Source: Mariniblastus sp. (GTDB lineage: Bacteria; Planctomycetota; Planctomycetia; Pirellulales; Pirellulaceae). Taken from it: a stretch of 64,000 bases of DNA. Shown piece after piece: positions 1 to 9,898 of this stretch (positions within the stretch are counted from its first letter, which is position 1; each line of letters opens with the position of its first letter). Under the pieces are notes generated by a model. That model made no database searches and had not been told where the DNA came from. It worked only from the letters and a program-made list of their open reading frames with translations. The position numbers and the translations under genes are program-made. The DNA lies in the NCBI GenBank assembly GCA_011523945.1, contig WTFU01000092.1, positions 54,491 to 118,490 of the forward strand, read 5' to 3'.

Positions 1-906
1 ACTGGCGCCAGAGTCTCCTTTTTTGATCTCGTGGGAATGTCCTTCCGAAAGGTCAAGGCGAGTGTGATTGTGCCGAGTAAAATCATGGCAGTTCAGGCTC
101 GTCTCGATGAGCCCGAAATGACGACAAAAGCATTAGAGGCTCACTATCTCGCCGGTGGAAATGTGCCGATGGTGGTCCGGGCTTTGATCGCTGCGAACAA
201 GGCGAAGACGATTAATTTGAGTTTTCGAGAGGCAACCGCCATTGATTTGGCTGGTCGTAATGTTCTCGAAGCGGTTCAAACCAGCGTCTACCCGCGGGTG
301 ATAGACTGTCCGGCGAGAGGTTCGTCGCGACGGTCTTTGGACGCGGTGGCAAAGGATGGTATTCAACTAAAAGTACGGGCGCGAGTTACTGTGCGTTCTA
401 ACTTGCAACAGTTGATCGGTGGTGCAACTGAAGACACAATCATCGCGAGGGTGGGTGAAGGTATTGTGAGTGCCATTGGTTCTGCGATGACGCACAATGA
501 AGTTCTGGAAAACCCAGATATGATTTCCAAAGCGGTGCTGGCGCGCCGCCTGGACTCGCAAACTGCATTTGAAATTGTTTCGATTGATATTGCAGATATC
601 GATGTCGGGGATAATATCGGGGCTCGATTGCGAGCGGATCAAGCTGAAGCGGATACTCGCGTTGCTCGCGCGAGGGCGGAGGGGCGACGCGCGATGGCCG
701 TTGCCCAGGAGCAGGAGAACAGCGCTGCGATTGAAGAGAGTCGAGCGAAACTCGTTTCGGCTCAAGCTGAAGTGCCGAAGGCGATGGCAGACAGTTTTCG
801 TGGCGGAAAATTGGGTATCCTCGATTACTATAAATTGAGGAATGTTCAAGCTGATACGGAAATGCGTAAATCGATTTCGTCCAGTGGAAGTTCGTCGTCA
901 ACTTAA
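1..906 (+). CDS. floA: Flotillin-like protein FloA, 5' end outside window
   Basis: This is a membrane-scaffold protein of the SPFH/flotillin family that organises membrane microdomains. The reading frame is open from base 1, so the GTG at 31 in the ORF track is internal and the true start lies upstream. The N-terminal membrane segment is missing from the window. Visible are the conserved FloA core ([20 protein letters not shown], then [18 protein letters not shown]) and the Ala/Glu/Arg-rich coiled coil ([17 protein letters not shown]), followed by a Ser-rich tail. About 301 residues are visible; the Bacillus FloA family has about 330. The next gene starts 24 bases downstream and is probably co-transcribed. 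Confidence 0.93.
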   Translation, partial: TGARVSFFDLVGMSFRKVKASVIVPSKIMAVQARLDEPEMTTKALEAHYLAGGNVPMVVRALIAANKAKTINLSFREATAIDLAGRNVLEAVQTSVYPRVIDCPARGSSRRSLDAVAKDGIQLKVRARVTVRSNLQQLIGGATEDTIIARVGEGIVSAIGSAMTHNEVLENPDMISKAVLARRLDSQTAFEIVSIDIADIDVGDNIGARLRADQAEADTRVARARAEGRRAMAVAQEQENSAAIEESRAKLVSAQAEVPKAMADSFRGGKLGILDYYKLRNVQADTEMRKSISSSGSSSST

Positions 907-930
907 CCCGGGTGAGGAGTTAACTCGGCC

Positions 931-1488
931 ATGGCGCGAGATATTGAAGAATTTTTAAGAAAAGCGGCGGAACGTCGGCAACAGAAAAGCGGCGGGGGAA
1001 AAGCTCCAGATAGCCGTAGGCCTGTTGCCCGCCCGCAGTCGCCCGCGCCTCAACCGCGACGCGTGCAACCCGAGGTCGTTGAAGCGGAGGTTGTTCGGGC
1101 GCAACCCTTGAATCCACGGGTTAAAAATCAAAAGCCAAAACCAGCCCGAGTAAAGCCGTCTCCGAAACGAAACCTTCGGGAAGAGAGTGTGGCTGAACAT
1201 GTTCGGAATCATATCGATACATCGAGTATCGCGACACATGCCGAACAACTGGGTGATCGCATTGCAAATGTTCACGATCAAGTAGACGCAAGTATTCACC
1301 AGCGTTTAGACCATGATTTGACTGCGATTGACGATGCCCCTTCGGTAACTGACAGTCTGTCGGCTGCTGCGATGGAGGACACGGGGGCCTCCATGGCTGA
1401 GCAATTGCGAAAAATGTTGAAAAATCCGAAAACGGTTGGGCACGCCATCCTGCTTGCGGAAGTTCTCCGGCGTCCTGATTTTGATTAA
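931..1488 (+). CDS. Unknown 185-residue protein downstream of floA
   Basis: I do not recognise a family. A GAGG ribosome-binding motif sits before the ATG. The protein has a short charged N-terminal helix (DIEEFLRKAAERRQQ), a Pro/Arg/Gln-rich linker at about residues 25-90, and a more structured C-terminal half ending AEQLRKMLKNPKTVGHAILL. There is no signal peptide or membrane segment, so it is probably cytoplasmic. The close spacing to floA suggests one transcript, and a role near the FloA membrane domain is only an inference. Confidence 0.75.
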   Translation: MARDIEEFLRKAAERRQQKSGGGKAPDSRRPVARPQSPAPQPRRVQPEVVEAEVVRAQPLNPRVKNQKPKPARVKPSPKRNLREESVAEHVRNHIDTSSIATHAEQLGDRIANVHDQVDASIHQRLDHDLTAIDDAPSVTDSLSAAAMEDTGASMAEQLRKMLKNPKTVGHAILLAEVLRRPDFD

Positions 1489-1665
1489 ATCGGTCACTTT
1501 GTTGCTGATAGAGAGATCTTTCTTCTTTCAGGAAATCTCTGAGCTCAGGTAGAGTGATACCATCGCGACGATGCGTTGATTTAGTAAATTAGTCTCGGTT
1601 GCAAACGATTCTATTGAATCGATGCGAATTTCTCGTGCCTTTTTTAAAGAAGATTCGAAAGCAAA

Positions 1666-2580
1666 ATGTTAATTACTCCAGAGACATCAAAAATAGGCTG
1701 GGTTGGAACGGGCGTGATGGGGCACAGTATGTGTCGCAATTTGATGGAGGCGGGGTTTCAGGTTTCTCTCTATAGTCGCACCCAGAAGAAGGCAGCTGAC
1801 TTAATTGCAGCCGGTGCGAACTGGTGCGAATCACCGAAGGCAGTCGCCCAGGCCAGCGATGTTATTTTTTCAATTGTCGGGATGCCGAGCGATGTTCGCG
1901 AAGTGTTTCTGAGCGACCGAGGTGTACTGGCAGGGTGTCACCCCGGAAATATTGTGGTCGATATGACCACGAGCGAACCGCAATTGGCGATCGAGCTCGC
2001 TGATGCTGCTCGCCGTCTGGGGGTGCACTCGGTTGATGCTCCTGTTTCAGGCGGAGACGTCGGAGCTAGAACGGGTACGCTTTCGATCATGATTGGAGGG
2101 GATGCGGAAGTCGTAACTGCATTGGAGCCATGTTGGAAAGCGATGGGGAAAACTTATGTTCGTCAAGGAGAAGCGGGTTCAGGCCAGCACGCGAAGATTG
2201 TCAATCAGATTTTAGTCGCCGCCGGGATGATTGGGGTTTGTGAATCTCTTTTATATGCACAGCAATCAGGATTAGATCTGGAAACGGTGTTGCAATCGGT
2301 CAGTAGCGGTGCTGCGGGGAGTTGGGCGTTGTCGAATCTCGCACCACGAATCGTATCCGGTAACTTTGACCCGGGATTCTTTGTTGAGCATTTTGTAAAG
2401 GATCTTGGAATTGCGATGCGGGAATCGAAACGGATGTCGTTAAAACTTCCCGGGCTGGAGCTTGCTTGCGAGCTTTATGAGCGAGTCGTTTCGCGCGGTG
2501 ACGGCCGATTGGGGACTCATGCTTTACAGATGACATTGTCTGAAATGTCGGATTTAAATTGGACCCCAAAACAGCGGTAG
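1666..2580 (+). CDS. NAD(P)-dependent 3-hydroxyisobutyrate dehydrogenase-family reductase
   Basis: The N-terminal Rossmann motif [16 protein letters not shown] marks the beta-hydroxyacid dehydrogenase family (3-hydroxyisobutyrate dehydrogenase, tartronate semialdehyde reductase, GLYR1-like). The substrate-binding segment [19 protein letters not shown] and the catalytic-lysine segment [11 protein letters not shown] are both present. At 304 residues the length is normal. The exact substrate cannot be read from the sequence. The gene has its own upstream spacer of 177 bases and is followed 189 bases later by sufS. Confidence 0.88.
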   Translation: MLITPETSKIGWVGTGVMGHSMCRNLMEAGFQVSLYSRTQKKAADLIAAGANWCESPKAVAQASDVIFSIVGMPSDVREVFLSDRGVLAGCHPGNIVVDMTTSEPQLAIELADAARRLGVHSVDAPVSGGDVGARTGTLSIMIGGDAEVVTALEPCWKAMGKTYVRQGEAGSGQHAKIVNQILVAAGMIGVCESLLYAQQSGLDLETVLQSVSSGAAGSWALSNLAPRIVSGNFDPGFFVEHFVKDLGIAMRESKRMSLKLPGLELACELYERVVSRGDGRLGTHALQMTLSEMSDLNWTPKQR

Positions 2581-2769
2581 TCTAACTGGATTATTGGGTT
2601 TGTTATGTGAACGATTGCGCGTGAATTGAGGCTCCGGCGCAGTTAATCGGAGTGTTTTCTGAGTAACGGTGTGCAGTTGTGCGGTGAGCCTGCGGTTAAA
2701 CGTTAACGCAACCAACTGTTTCTCGAGCAACGGGTTAAGACTTAGACTGAGATGAGTTAGACTGGGTGA

Positions 2770-4014
2770 ATGGAACCAAAACAGAAAAAAACATTTAATC
2801 CTGTTGAGATTCGTGAAGATTTTCCAATTCTCAATCAGACGATTCATCGGGAACGTCCGCTAGTTTATTTCGACAACGGCGCATCGACTCAACATCCCAC
2901 GCAGGTGATTGAGGCGATGGATGATTGCTATGTCCGCACGTACGCTAACGTCCATCGGGGAATTCATTGGCTCAGTGAACAGTCATCGGCGCAATACGAG
3001 CAGGCGCGAACTTCCGTTCGGCGTTTCATTAATGCGTCTCACGGCAATGAAGTCATTTTTACCTCGGGAACAACAGAATCCATTAATTTGATCGCCCGGT
3101 CTTGGGGCGATGCGAATGTGAAATCCGGGGACGAGATATTGTTGACGATGCTCGAGCATCATTCGAATATTGTGCCGTGGCAACAGTTGGCAGAGCGAAC
3201 GGGTGCGATTGTAAAATTTATCCAACTGACGGATGCCGGAGAACTGGATCTTGACCATATGCGTTCGCTGCTAAGTTCACGAACAAAGATCGTTTCGTTT
3301 GCCTCGGTCTCGAATGTTCTCGGCACTCGAGCGCCGGTGGCTGAATTAACGGCGATGGCAAAAACGGTTGGTGCCTTGGTTGTGGTCGATGCAGCCCAAT
3401 CGGTGCCACACGACAAGACAGACGTGCAAGGTTGGGGAGCTGATTTTATTGCCTTTAGTGGGCATAAGATGCTCGGGCCGTCGGGGGTCGGAATTCTTTG
3501 GGGGCGTCAGTCGATTCTCGAGGAAATGCAGCCCTTTCAGGGGGGCGGGAGTATGATCGACCAAGTCACTATTGATGGGTTTACCTGGGGCGAATTGCCA
3601 GCGAGATTCGAAGCGGGAACTCCTCCGATTGTCGAAGCGATCGGCTTGGGAAGTGCAGTTGAATACCTCGAAAAGATCGATGTTGACCAGATTGAAGAAC
3701 ATGAGCAGGTCTTAGTAAAACGGGCCTATGAATTGATCATGGAAGTTGACGGGGCAAAGATCCTCGGTCCTGCAGCAGATTGCCGTGCGGGTTTAGTCAG
3801 TTTTGTGATCGAGGGAGTTTCGTCACAGGACATATCGATTTTGCTTGATCAACTGGGCATCGCGATTCGCGCGGGCCATCATTGTGCAATGCCATTGCAT
3901 AAACAGTTAGGAATCAAGGCAAGTTGCCGGGCCAGTTTCTATTTATACAACACGTTAGACGAAGTTGAGCAAATGGGAGAGGCACTAAAGAAGGTCGTCC
4001 AGCGTTTACGATAG
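2770..4014 (+). CDS. sufS: Cysteine desulfurase, SufS type
   Basis: This PLP enzyme converts cysteine to alanine and passes sulfur to Fe-S cluster assembly. The PLP lysine is K233 in FSGHKMLGPSG and the persulfide cysteine is C372 in RAGHHCAMPLH, the SufS/CsdA (group II) form. The N-terminal segment YFDNGASTQHPTQVI is also typical. At 414 residues it is full length. No sufBCD or sufU is adjacent, so it acts in trans or is one of several desulfurases. It may also supply sulfur to ThiS further downstream, or selenium for the TGA thioredoxin, but that is inference. Confidence 0.92.
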   Translation: MEPKQKKTFNPVEIREDFPILNQTIHRERPLVYFDNGASTQHPTQVIEAMDDCYVRTYANVHRGIHWLSEQSSAQYEQARTSVRRFINASHGNEVIFTSGTTESINLIARSWGDANVKSGDEILLTMLEHHSNIVPWQQLAERTGAIVKFIQLTDAGELDLDHMRSLLSSRTKIVSFASVSNVLGTRAPVAELTAMAKTVGALVVVDAAQSVPHDKTDVQGWGADFIAFSGHKMLGPSGVGILWGRQSILEEMQPFQGGGSMIDQVTIDGFTWGELPARFEAGTPPIVEAIGLGSAVEYLEKIDVDQIEEHEQVLVKRAYELIMEVDGAKILGPAADCRAGLVSFVIEGVSSQDISILLDQLGIAIRAGHHCAMPLHKQLGIKASCRASFYLYNTLDEVEQMGEALKKVVQRLR

Positions 4015-4032
4015 CCGATCGTTTTTGTCTTG

Positions 4033-4251
4033 CTATCTTCGTTTTGTGAGCAGCACAATGGCTGTGACTTGAGCGATGGCGAGCACAAGAAAAAATCCAC
4101 CGAGTGCATACCAACGAACCGCCTCTAAAGCTGCGATTTCGTGTTTCGCCGGGTGCATAAGGCACAGGTAGCCGATGATGCACGAAGCCGCGATTGAGAT
4201 AGTTAGCTTGCCGGTTAGAAGAGTGCGCCACATAGTTAGTTGAGCAAGCAC
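4033..4251 (-). CDS. Small two-helix membrane protein, unknown
   Basis: The 72-residue product has two hydrophobic stretches (about residues 15-32 and 48-67) and ends in a basic KRR. A Met at residue 7 (base 4233) is an alternative start. It lies 20 bases downstream of the methyltransferase gene on the same strand, so it could be the last gene of the btaA-btaB unit. No family is recognised. It converges with sufS, and only 18 bases separate the two ends. Confidence 0.5.
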   Translation of the reverse strand: MLAQLTMWRTLLTGKLTISIAASCIIGYLCLMHPAKHEIAALEAVRWYALGGFFLVLAIAQVTAIVLLTKRR

Positions 4252-4271
4252 GTTGCGAGCTTTAAATTCGA

Positions 4272-5012
4272 TTACTGAGTTTTTACTGGCTTTCGCCCAA
4301 TGAACTGGTAGTACGGCGTTTTTAATAACGGCACGTACGGCATTCGATTTCGAGCTTCGACCAAATGGGTTTGCTCAAAATGGCTGCGTAGAAAAGGGAG
4401 GTGATCCGGTGACGGAAAAACATTGTCCGTCGCGAACCATGGTTGCCATAAAGATCTCGCAAGCCAGCCTTGTTTCCGGAGGTCGGCGGGTGGATGTTTT
4501 CTACCGACATAAAAATCAACAACGCCAATGTATCCCCCCGGTTTCAGCATCGCGAGGGCATTCTCGATTGCCGAAAACCAATCTGGGATCATGGTTAACG
4601 AATAGGAGAACGTAACGACGTCGGCTTGCCCTTCGGTCGGGCGGAATTTAGTGGCGTCGGCAGCGATTGCTTCCGCATTTTGCCACCCTCGAGCGGCGAA
4701 ACGCTCGGTGGCAACCTTTAATAAGGACTCGGAAAGATCGACGACATAGACTTTTTTCAACGATTCAATGTCGTCGGCCAGGTTTTCAATGTTGGCCCCC
4801 GTTCCTCCGCCCATGTCCACCCATACTCCATCGACGGGTCGAGGGATGGCTTCCCAAAGCGCCTCACGGCCCTTAAGTAGCCGTCTACGGAAATCATCAT
4901 AGGCGTCGGCTTGTCCTCCATAGAAGCTCTCCATCCTCTCCGCATGGTTGTCGCCACGAACTGGTTTAACCAGCATGTGATAAAGGACTTTCATGTCAGA
5001 GATAAACGCCAT
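4272..5012 (-). CDS. btaB: SAM-dependent methyltransferase, probable BtaB
   Basis: This is a class I methyltransferase with the SAM-binding loop VWVDMGGGTGANIENLAD and the motif VVTFSYSLTMIPDW. The N-terminal segment (ERMESFYGGQADAYDDFRRRLL) resembles BtaB, which adds three methyl groups to the amino group of diacylglyceryl-homoserine to give the betaine lipid DGTS. The assignment leans on the gene directly upstream, a BtaA homologue, 73 bases away on the same strand. A generic UbiE-like methyltransferase is the alternative. Confidence 0.82.
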   Translation of the reverse strand: MAFISDMKVLYHMLVKPVRGDNHAERMESFYGGQADAYDDFRRRLLKGREALWEAIPRPVDGVWVDMGGGTGANIENLADDIESLKKVYVVDLSESLLKVATERFAARGWQNAEAIAADATKFRPTEGQADVVTFSYSLTMIPDWFSAIENALAMLKPGGYIGVVDFYVGRKHPPADLRKQGWLARSLWQPWFATDNVFPSPDHLPFLRSHFEQTHLVEARNRMPYVPLLKTPYYQFIGRKPVKTQ

Positions 5013-5085
5013 GGAATTGTCTTGGGGTAAGGTCAGTCGTCAGTCGTTTTGACTGTTAAAGATCACTGCAAATCAATTTGGAGAT

Positions 5086-6276
5086 TTAGACATTGATATC
5101 CGCGATATAAAAGCTGCCGTAAGTATGGACTCGATCTTTTTGATGGAGTTCGTTTGCCAGCGACTCGTTGTAACTCAAAGATGAGCTTATGTTTTGGATT
5201 TGACCGTTATGAGTTACTTGAACCTGTTCGATGAAGTCCGTTCGTAATCCTCCGCTTCGCCAAATCGCGCGAGCATTGGGAGCGGCTCGGTCAAAGATTG
5301 CCTGCCATTCCGATTCGAGAAGTGGAAAAAACTGATCGCTCAGCCAGTCCATGTGGTCGAGGAGGATATACCGTGAAATGGTGCCTTCATGTTTTTCGAG
5401 AAATCCTTGCACCGAATCGGTGTGTGTTGAGACTTTGTCGACGAGTCCACCTTTAAGCTTTCCGAAATTCTCTTCTTTGAGATATTCGGGGCAGCACTCT
5501 CGTGTGTAGGCGCCATTCATGTAGACACGCCAGAAGTAATTATCTTTTAATGGAAGATCCAGAAAAACGCTTTCCATGCAGTCACGAATGAATTTGACCA
5601 AACCACCTTCGTATTGTGTTTCAATCTGTTTTCGCTGAGCTTTTGGGACTCCGAGCATCGACATGGTTGTGTCGCGATTCATCGCGAACTTCATCAGGCT
5701 GGACCAGAATTTTTTCTGCAAATGGTTTTCGTATATTTCTCGCTGCTCTTCGATTGTCTCAGCGTTTAGAAGTGCGTCGAGATGGGGGCGGACACGAATC
5801 ACATTATCTGTATAAGCGCAGATAATTCGAGCGACGGTGCCGGAGGTGCCCCGGTAGTAGAATGATTTTTTACGGTGATCGAACCATTTGATTTTTTTGT
5901 CCCAAAACGACTGTGACCAGGCGGGTAGGCTCGCGCGAAGTTTTTGCTCATAAATTTTTCTCGCACCAGAGAGTCGTCCTTCGCCAAACATCTTAAAGAA
6001 ATCATCGAATTCAAGATGCTGAATCGCACTCATCTTTAGGTCGAGTAGCGCATTTTGTCGCGGATTCATATCAACCGCGTTGACGTGATTAGGTTCGGCG
6101 AGTGCGTAGTCAAGCGAATTACATCCGGCTGACGTGATGACGAGCACGTTGTCGTCTGGCCCCAGATCAAGCGCGACCCGGTCAAGTCGCGGGTCTTCCC
6201 AGCAGGTATTGTAAACGAGGTTGTTGCCATGGACGGTTGTAAAAATCCGTCGATTAACCCAATCCGTAAACGCCAT
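5086..6276 (-). CDS. btaA: BtaA-like 3-amino-3-carboxypropyl transferase (DUF3419)
   Basis: BtaA transfers the 3-amino-3-carboxypropyl group of SAM to diacylglycerol, the first step of betaine-lipid synthesis. The product has the family features: NLVYNTCWEDPRLDR near the N terminus, the SAM-site segment LVITSAGCNSLDYAL with VNAVDMNPRQNALLDLK, and the late motif ILLDHMDWLSDQ. At 396 residues it is close to the bacterial family length. The methyltransferase (BtaB) follows at once, which supports DGTS production in the envelope. Confidence 0.86.
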   Translation of the reverse strand: MAFTDWVNRRIFTTVHGNNLVYNTCWEDPRLDRVALDLGPDDNVLVITSAGCNSLDYALAEPNHVNAVDMNPRQNALLDLKMSAIQHLEFDDFFKMFGEGRLSGARKIYEQKLRASLPAWSQSFWDKKIKWFDHRKKSFYYRGTSGTVARIICAYTDNVIRVRPHLDALLNAETIEEQREIYENHLQKKFWSSLMKFAMNRDTTMSMLGVPKAQRKQIETQYEGGLVKFIRDCMESVFLDLPLKDNYFWRVYMNGAYTRECCPEYLKEENFGKLKGGLVDKVSTHTDSVQGFLEKHEGTISRYILLDHMDWLSDQFFPLLESEWQAIFDRAAPNARAIWRSGGLRTDFIEQVQVTHNGQIQNISSSLSYNESLANELHQKDRVHTYGSFYIADINV

Positions 6277-6428
6277 GTTATTCTGTCACTCATCGATTTG
6301 GAATGAAAATTAAGCACGAATTGTATCAACTGGAGCGTTGAATCAAAACCGGCTTAAACGGAAGAATGACACGCGACTCGCAGCCGCGGGTGTCCGGTCA
6401 CTGTAAGAGAAGTGTTGCGGATTAGAGA

Positions 6429-6956
6429 TTATTTGACCTTGGCATCGGTCATTCGGTAGATCGACCATACATTTCCATCCGGGCCTTTGTATTCTTTCAA
6501 GGAGAATTTTCCTTCGATTGAGATTGGGCGGACAGTAAAGTCGGTTTCAAGCCCCGCCTCAAGACGTACCAACACGCAATCAAAAATCGCTGCACCGGGC
6601 CCAAAGCAGCATTCTTTATTGTCTCTGACAAAAATGAACTTGGAGAGTCCAGTTTGAGTAAAACTGGGTCTGATGTAACCTCGAAGCTTAACCGTGGAAT
6701 TGTGGTACTCGTTGATCTTTGGCGTCAGAAGCTTACGGCTAAACGGGCTCCCTTTCTCCATGTCAAATTTAAGATCGTCAAACGTTAAATCAAATTTCTT
6801 TGGAGCAGTTTGGGGTTTAGTTTGCTTGGAAGTCTTTTCTTGTGCCGCTTTGGGTGCGGCAGGCGAGGTCTGCTGCGCCTCAGCGCGGGATGGGGTGGCA
6901 AGCCATGTGATGCAGATGCTGGCGAGAAGCAGAAAAACAAACGATTGATTTTTCAT
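6429..6956 (-). CDS. Secreted protein with CCFG motif, unknown
   Basis: The start at 6956 (MKNQSFVFLLLASICITWLA) is preferred because it gives a clean signal peptide; the track start at 6992 adds 12 residues before it. After a Gln/Lys/Pro/Ala-rich linker (to about residue 55) comes a compact domain with TVKLRGYIRPSF, FIFVRDNKECCFGPGAAIF and a final ISIEGKFSLKEY. The same pattern recurs in the next upstream gene, so the two are paralogous. The layout recalls DUF3299-like OB-fold proteins, but I cannot confirm that. The paired cysteines could bind metal or be redox active. Confidence 0.72.
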   Translation of the reverse strand: MKNQSFVFLLLASICITWLATPSRAEAQQTSPAAPKAAQEKTSKQTKPQTAPKKFDLTFDDLKFDMEKGSPFSRKLLTPKINEYHNSTVKLRGYIRPSFTQTGLSKFIFVRDNKECCFGPGAAIFDCVLVRLEAGLETDFTVRPISIEGKFSLKEYKGPDGNVWSIYRMTDAKVK

Positions 6957-7027
6957 GATAGACTGCCTGATTTTGATTGAATTAAAATTCAAGGCAACAT
7001 CAGCAACCGTTTGGTGGCTTTGATTGG

Positions 7028-7708
7028 TTAGCGGATCTGGTCTGCCTCAATCTCATAGTATACCCGAGGAACTTCGTCTTCTGAAGTCTGTTTTGTTCCC
7101 TGATTAAGGCGGAAAGTTCCGGCAATTTTTCGTAGAGAGTAGTTATGGTCGACGGTTTCATCGCTCATGATCTTAATTGCGACGACCTCGGTGATTTTCG
7201 GATTGCCTCCAAAGCAGCAGTCTCCAAAATCTCCCACAAGAATGAAGTTCTTAAGCTTGGTTCGCTTGGCGCCGGGTCGAACATAGCCCTTCAGGAAAAC
7301 CTTGGTCCCGTCATATTTTATTGCTTTTTCAGAGAAGGGCAGGGCGGTTTTTTGATTGGGACGCAAGTCACCATAAGAGATTCTGAGGTAACCGTCCGGG
7401 ACCTCCGTGGCATAATCGTAAACATGAAAGATCAAGCCAGAGACCGTAAGGACGAGTCCCGCGACAAAGCCTATTTTACCGATTAGCAATCCTGATAATT
7501 CGTCGGGAAAGCGTCGGAAGTTTCCAAGCGCGACCAATCCAAAGACGGCTGCCAAGAAAGGCAACAGGACAAAATGGGCTGCCATTAAAAAGGTCAAGCC
7601 ACCCATGGTTGCAAAAATAAAAGATGCAACAGCCGCTTTGCTGATAGACCGGTATTCGAATTCGTTGACGGGTTGGTGAGCTGAGATTTCGGAATGATTT
7701 TCTTGCAT
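7028..7708 (-). CDS. Membrane protein with CCFG domain, unknown
   Basis: The 226-residue protein has an N-terminal cytoplasmic stretch, two hydrophobic hairpin helices (about residues 27-60) and a third near 78-98, then a C-terminal domain. That domain repeats the neighbour's pattern: VFLKGYVRPGAKR, NFILVGDFGDCCFGGNP, KIAGTFRLN. It is therefore a membrane-bound paralogue of the gene 72 bases downstream. Both lie downstream of an ABC transporter and a CPFC-motif secreted protein on the same strand. Function unknown. Confidence 0.75.
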   Translation of the reverse strand: MQENHSEISAHQPVNEFEYRSISKAAVASFIFATMGGLTFLMAAHFVLLPFLAAVFGLVALGNFRRFPDELSGLLIGKIGFVAGLVLTVSGLIFHVYDYATEVPDGYLRISYGDLRPNQKTALPFSEKAIKYDGTKVFLKGYVRPGAKRTKLKNFILVGDFGDCCFGGNPKITEVVAIKIMSDETVDHNYSLRKIAGTFRLNQGTKQTSEDEVPRVYYEIEADQIR

Positions 7709-7931
7709 GGTCGCAATTAGACAAACACGATTATAAGGGTTTAGTTATTTCAACGTCGGAGCACTAAATTGCTGTCGACTTGGAACGCGGCGTCGCCCCA
7801 TGGTAATTCAAAATGAGTGGATGCTGGGAAGTCAAACAAGCCAGTTGGGCAAGTTGCTTCAAGCTATTGAGCGTTTAATGCCGTTTTTAACGACAATTCG
7901 TCGTCTGGGGCTCTAAATTTTTTAATCCGGG

Positions 7932-9692
7932 TTAAAAAATCAACCGCTCGAACCACCCGTTTACCACTGTCCAAAGCAATACGAATATCGCAATGGAGAA
8001 TGCTAGAGGAATCAACAGGATTTGCCACGTCAGGTTCGGTGTGACGGCTGCCGCAACGGTGGCGGTAGGTTGTCCCGACTCCGAACCCAAGGATGTGGCG
8101 CCTCGTTCCTGTGATACGAACGCTTCGCGGGGAGGGTTCAGTGGGGCTGGAGCTTTGACCAAGTCAATGTCCTCCGGAGCAGCGGTCAAAAGAGTTTGGG
8201 TTTCGGAAATTACCGCTCCCGAATAATCCACTTCGGCGGTTGACGCATCCGCGGATGTTGCAAAAGTACTGGTAATCGAACCGTCCACAGGTTCCTGTAG
8301 GAGAGGGACTTTTTTCACTACCAAGGAAGGTGAGGTGCTCTCAGAGAATTCAAAAGTCGGTAAATTTGATTTTGAGAGTTTGGTCGATTTCTTTTCGGGC
8401 TCAGACTTTTCGGGCTCAGACTTTTCGGGCTCAGTTGACGGGCGGGTCTTTGTTTCCTCTTCTTGATCGTCTTCTGAATCGTCGCTGTCCCAGTCGTCAT
8501 CACTGTCACCGACGCCTAGGAAGAAATCGGCACGCTGAACTGATTCAGGGTCAATCTTGCGAAGTTCTTCGATGTACTGTTTGGCTTCTGGTTTGGGGCA
8601 GGCGCGAAGATACGTGATCACGGGTACACGCAACCAATTCGACTCGGAATCTGCGTCTTTGAACATCTGAACCAGTCTCTCCATTACCGACCAGTCTTTC
8701 CAGCGAGCTAGGTCCGGAATAATCATGTCCGCCATTTTGGGGCGGTCGAGTAGGTGTCGGATAGCGACAACGATTCGTTGTTTCGGAATCAAGTCAACTT
8801 CGGTGCCGTGAAAGCGGAGTGCGGAAACGGCAGCGAGCGTGTCCACGTAATCGACTTCTTGGTCTTCTAAAAATGTTTTTTCAATTAAATCGACGCCGTC
8901 TTCCCCTTTGAGTGTCAGATAGCATGCAATTAGCGCGTCCAGGCCAGCTCTTTTTTTGCGACTGCCGGAATTGATGAGATCCTCAAGCAATTGGGTGTCT
9001 TCGGGTTTACCGCAAACGCCGAGCATCGTGAAATATAAACGTCTCCGACTAACCGAAGTTTCCGGGTTGTTTATCCAGCCAATGATTTTTTCGCGATCCA
9101 TTTGGTCTTTCATCGCGATCAAGTCTTCGTAAGGAGCTTGAGCAAATTCGTCATAAGCATCGAATGCGAGGACCGATTCTTTGTCTTCAAAGAAGTTTTG
9201 AAAAAACACTAATCTTTCCGGGCCCTTTTCCGGAAGTGTTTGGATATCCGAAAGGTACTTAAACACGCGATCACTGGCTTTCATCGGTGTTGTCCATGAA
9301 ACCTTGGGAGGATCGACGCCCATCACCAAGAATTTCTGCCCGATAGGGTAGTTGCCCACCAGTTGGGTGTTGAAGGTCATCGATTCACTTACGAATTTCT
9401 CCCCCTTCAATACTTGCTCGATCTCAAATTTGGCTTTGGGGAAATCGGCATTGGGGTCATCGCTGGGAGGTGGGATTTCAACTAGCTTGGCAACAACCGC
9501 GATATCGTTTGAGTTAAGTTGGTCAGAGAAAGTCATTGCCACGGCTGAACAAAACGGACAGGCATTCGACGCCACCGTCGTTTCGGCATGATTGGCTTCG
9601 ACCTCGCGGGGGAGGTTAAGCACTGCAACTGCCGACAGGAGGCCGGCCAAGGCAGTTAGTAAGCGAAGCATTCTGTGGTTTCTCTTAAACAT
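7932..9692 (-). CDS. Secreted, membrane-anchored protein with CPFC motif and HEAT-like repeats
   Basis: A signal peptide (LLTALAGLLSAVAVLNL) is followed by a mature start carrying NACPFCSAVAMTFSDQL, a possible redox or metal site. Residues about 40-130 look like a small beta domain (KFEIEQVLKG, GQKFLVMGV). Residues about 190-390 are alpha-helical and HEAT-like. Then comes a low-complexity Asp/Glu/Lys/Ser region with three KSEPE repeats, and a C-terminal membrane helix (ILLIPLAFSIAIFVLLWTV). It lies downstream of the ABC permease on the same strand, which suggests shared function in the envelope. No family name is assigned. Confidence 0.72.
   Translation of the reverse strand: MFKRNHRMLRLLTALAGLLSAVAVLNLPREVEANHAETTVASNACPFCSAVAMTFSDQLNSNDIAVVAKLVEIPPPSDDPNADFPKAKFEIEQVLKGEKFVSESMTFNTQLVGNYPIGQKFLVMGVDPPKVSWTTPMKASDRVFKYLSDIQTLPEKGPERLVFFQNFFEDKESVLAFDAYDEFAQAPYEDLIAMKDQMDREKIIGWINNPETSVSRRRLYFTMLGVCGKPEDTQLLEDLINSGSRKKRAGLDALIACYLTLKGEDGVDLIEKTFLEDQEVDYVDTLAAVSALRFHGTEVDLIPKQRIVVAIRHLLDRPKMADMIIPDLARWKDWSVMERLVQMFKDADSESNWLRVPVITYLRACPKPEAKQYIEELRKIDPESVQRADFFLGVGDSDDDWDSDDSEDDQEEETKTRPSTEPEKSEPEKSEPEKKSTKLSKSNLPTFEFSESTSPSLVVKKVPLLQEPVDGSITSTFATSADASTAEVDYSGAVISETQTLLTAAPEDIDLVKAPAPLNPPREAFVSQERGATSLGSESGQPTATVAAAVTPNLTWQILLIPLAFSIAIFVLLWTVVNGWFERLIF
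8394..8440 (-). repeat. 15-bp tandem repeat inside coding sequence
   Basis: About three copies of CGGGCTCAGACTTTT encode the repeated residues KSEPE in the acidic linker of the CPFC/HEAT-like protein. Such repeats can change copy number by slippage without breaking the frame. Confidence 0.75.
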
Positions 9693-9898
9693 AAAACGAA
9701 TTTAGTTTTTCGTGGTTAAATGGGTTTGGGTGCGAGACTGAAGGGTGCCCGAAACTGTAGGGGATAACGTACTCGCTTCCGCAGTGTCTACGCAAACCGT
9801 ATCGTATCTGTTTTGGCAAAAAAAAGAAAACGAGCTATTGCAAAGATATGTTAAAATCCCCGAAAAAGTGTGGGAAATTACCAAGATTTAAGACTTTG

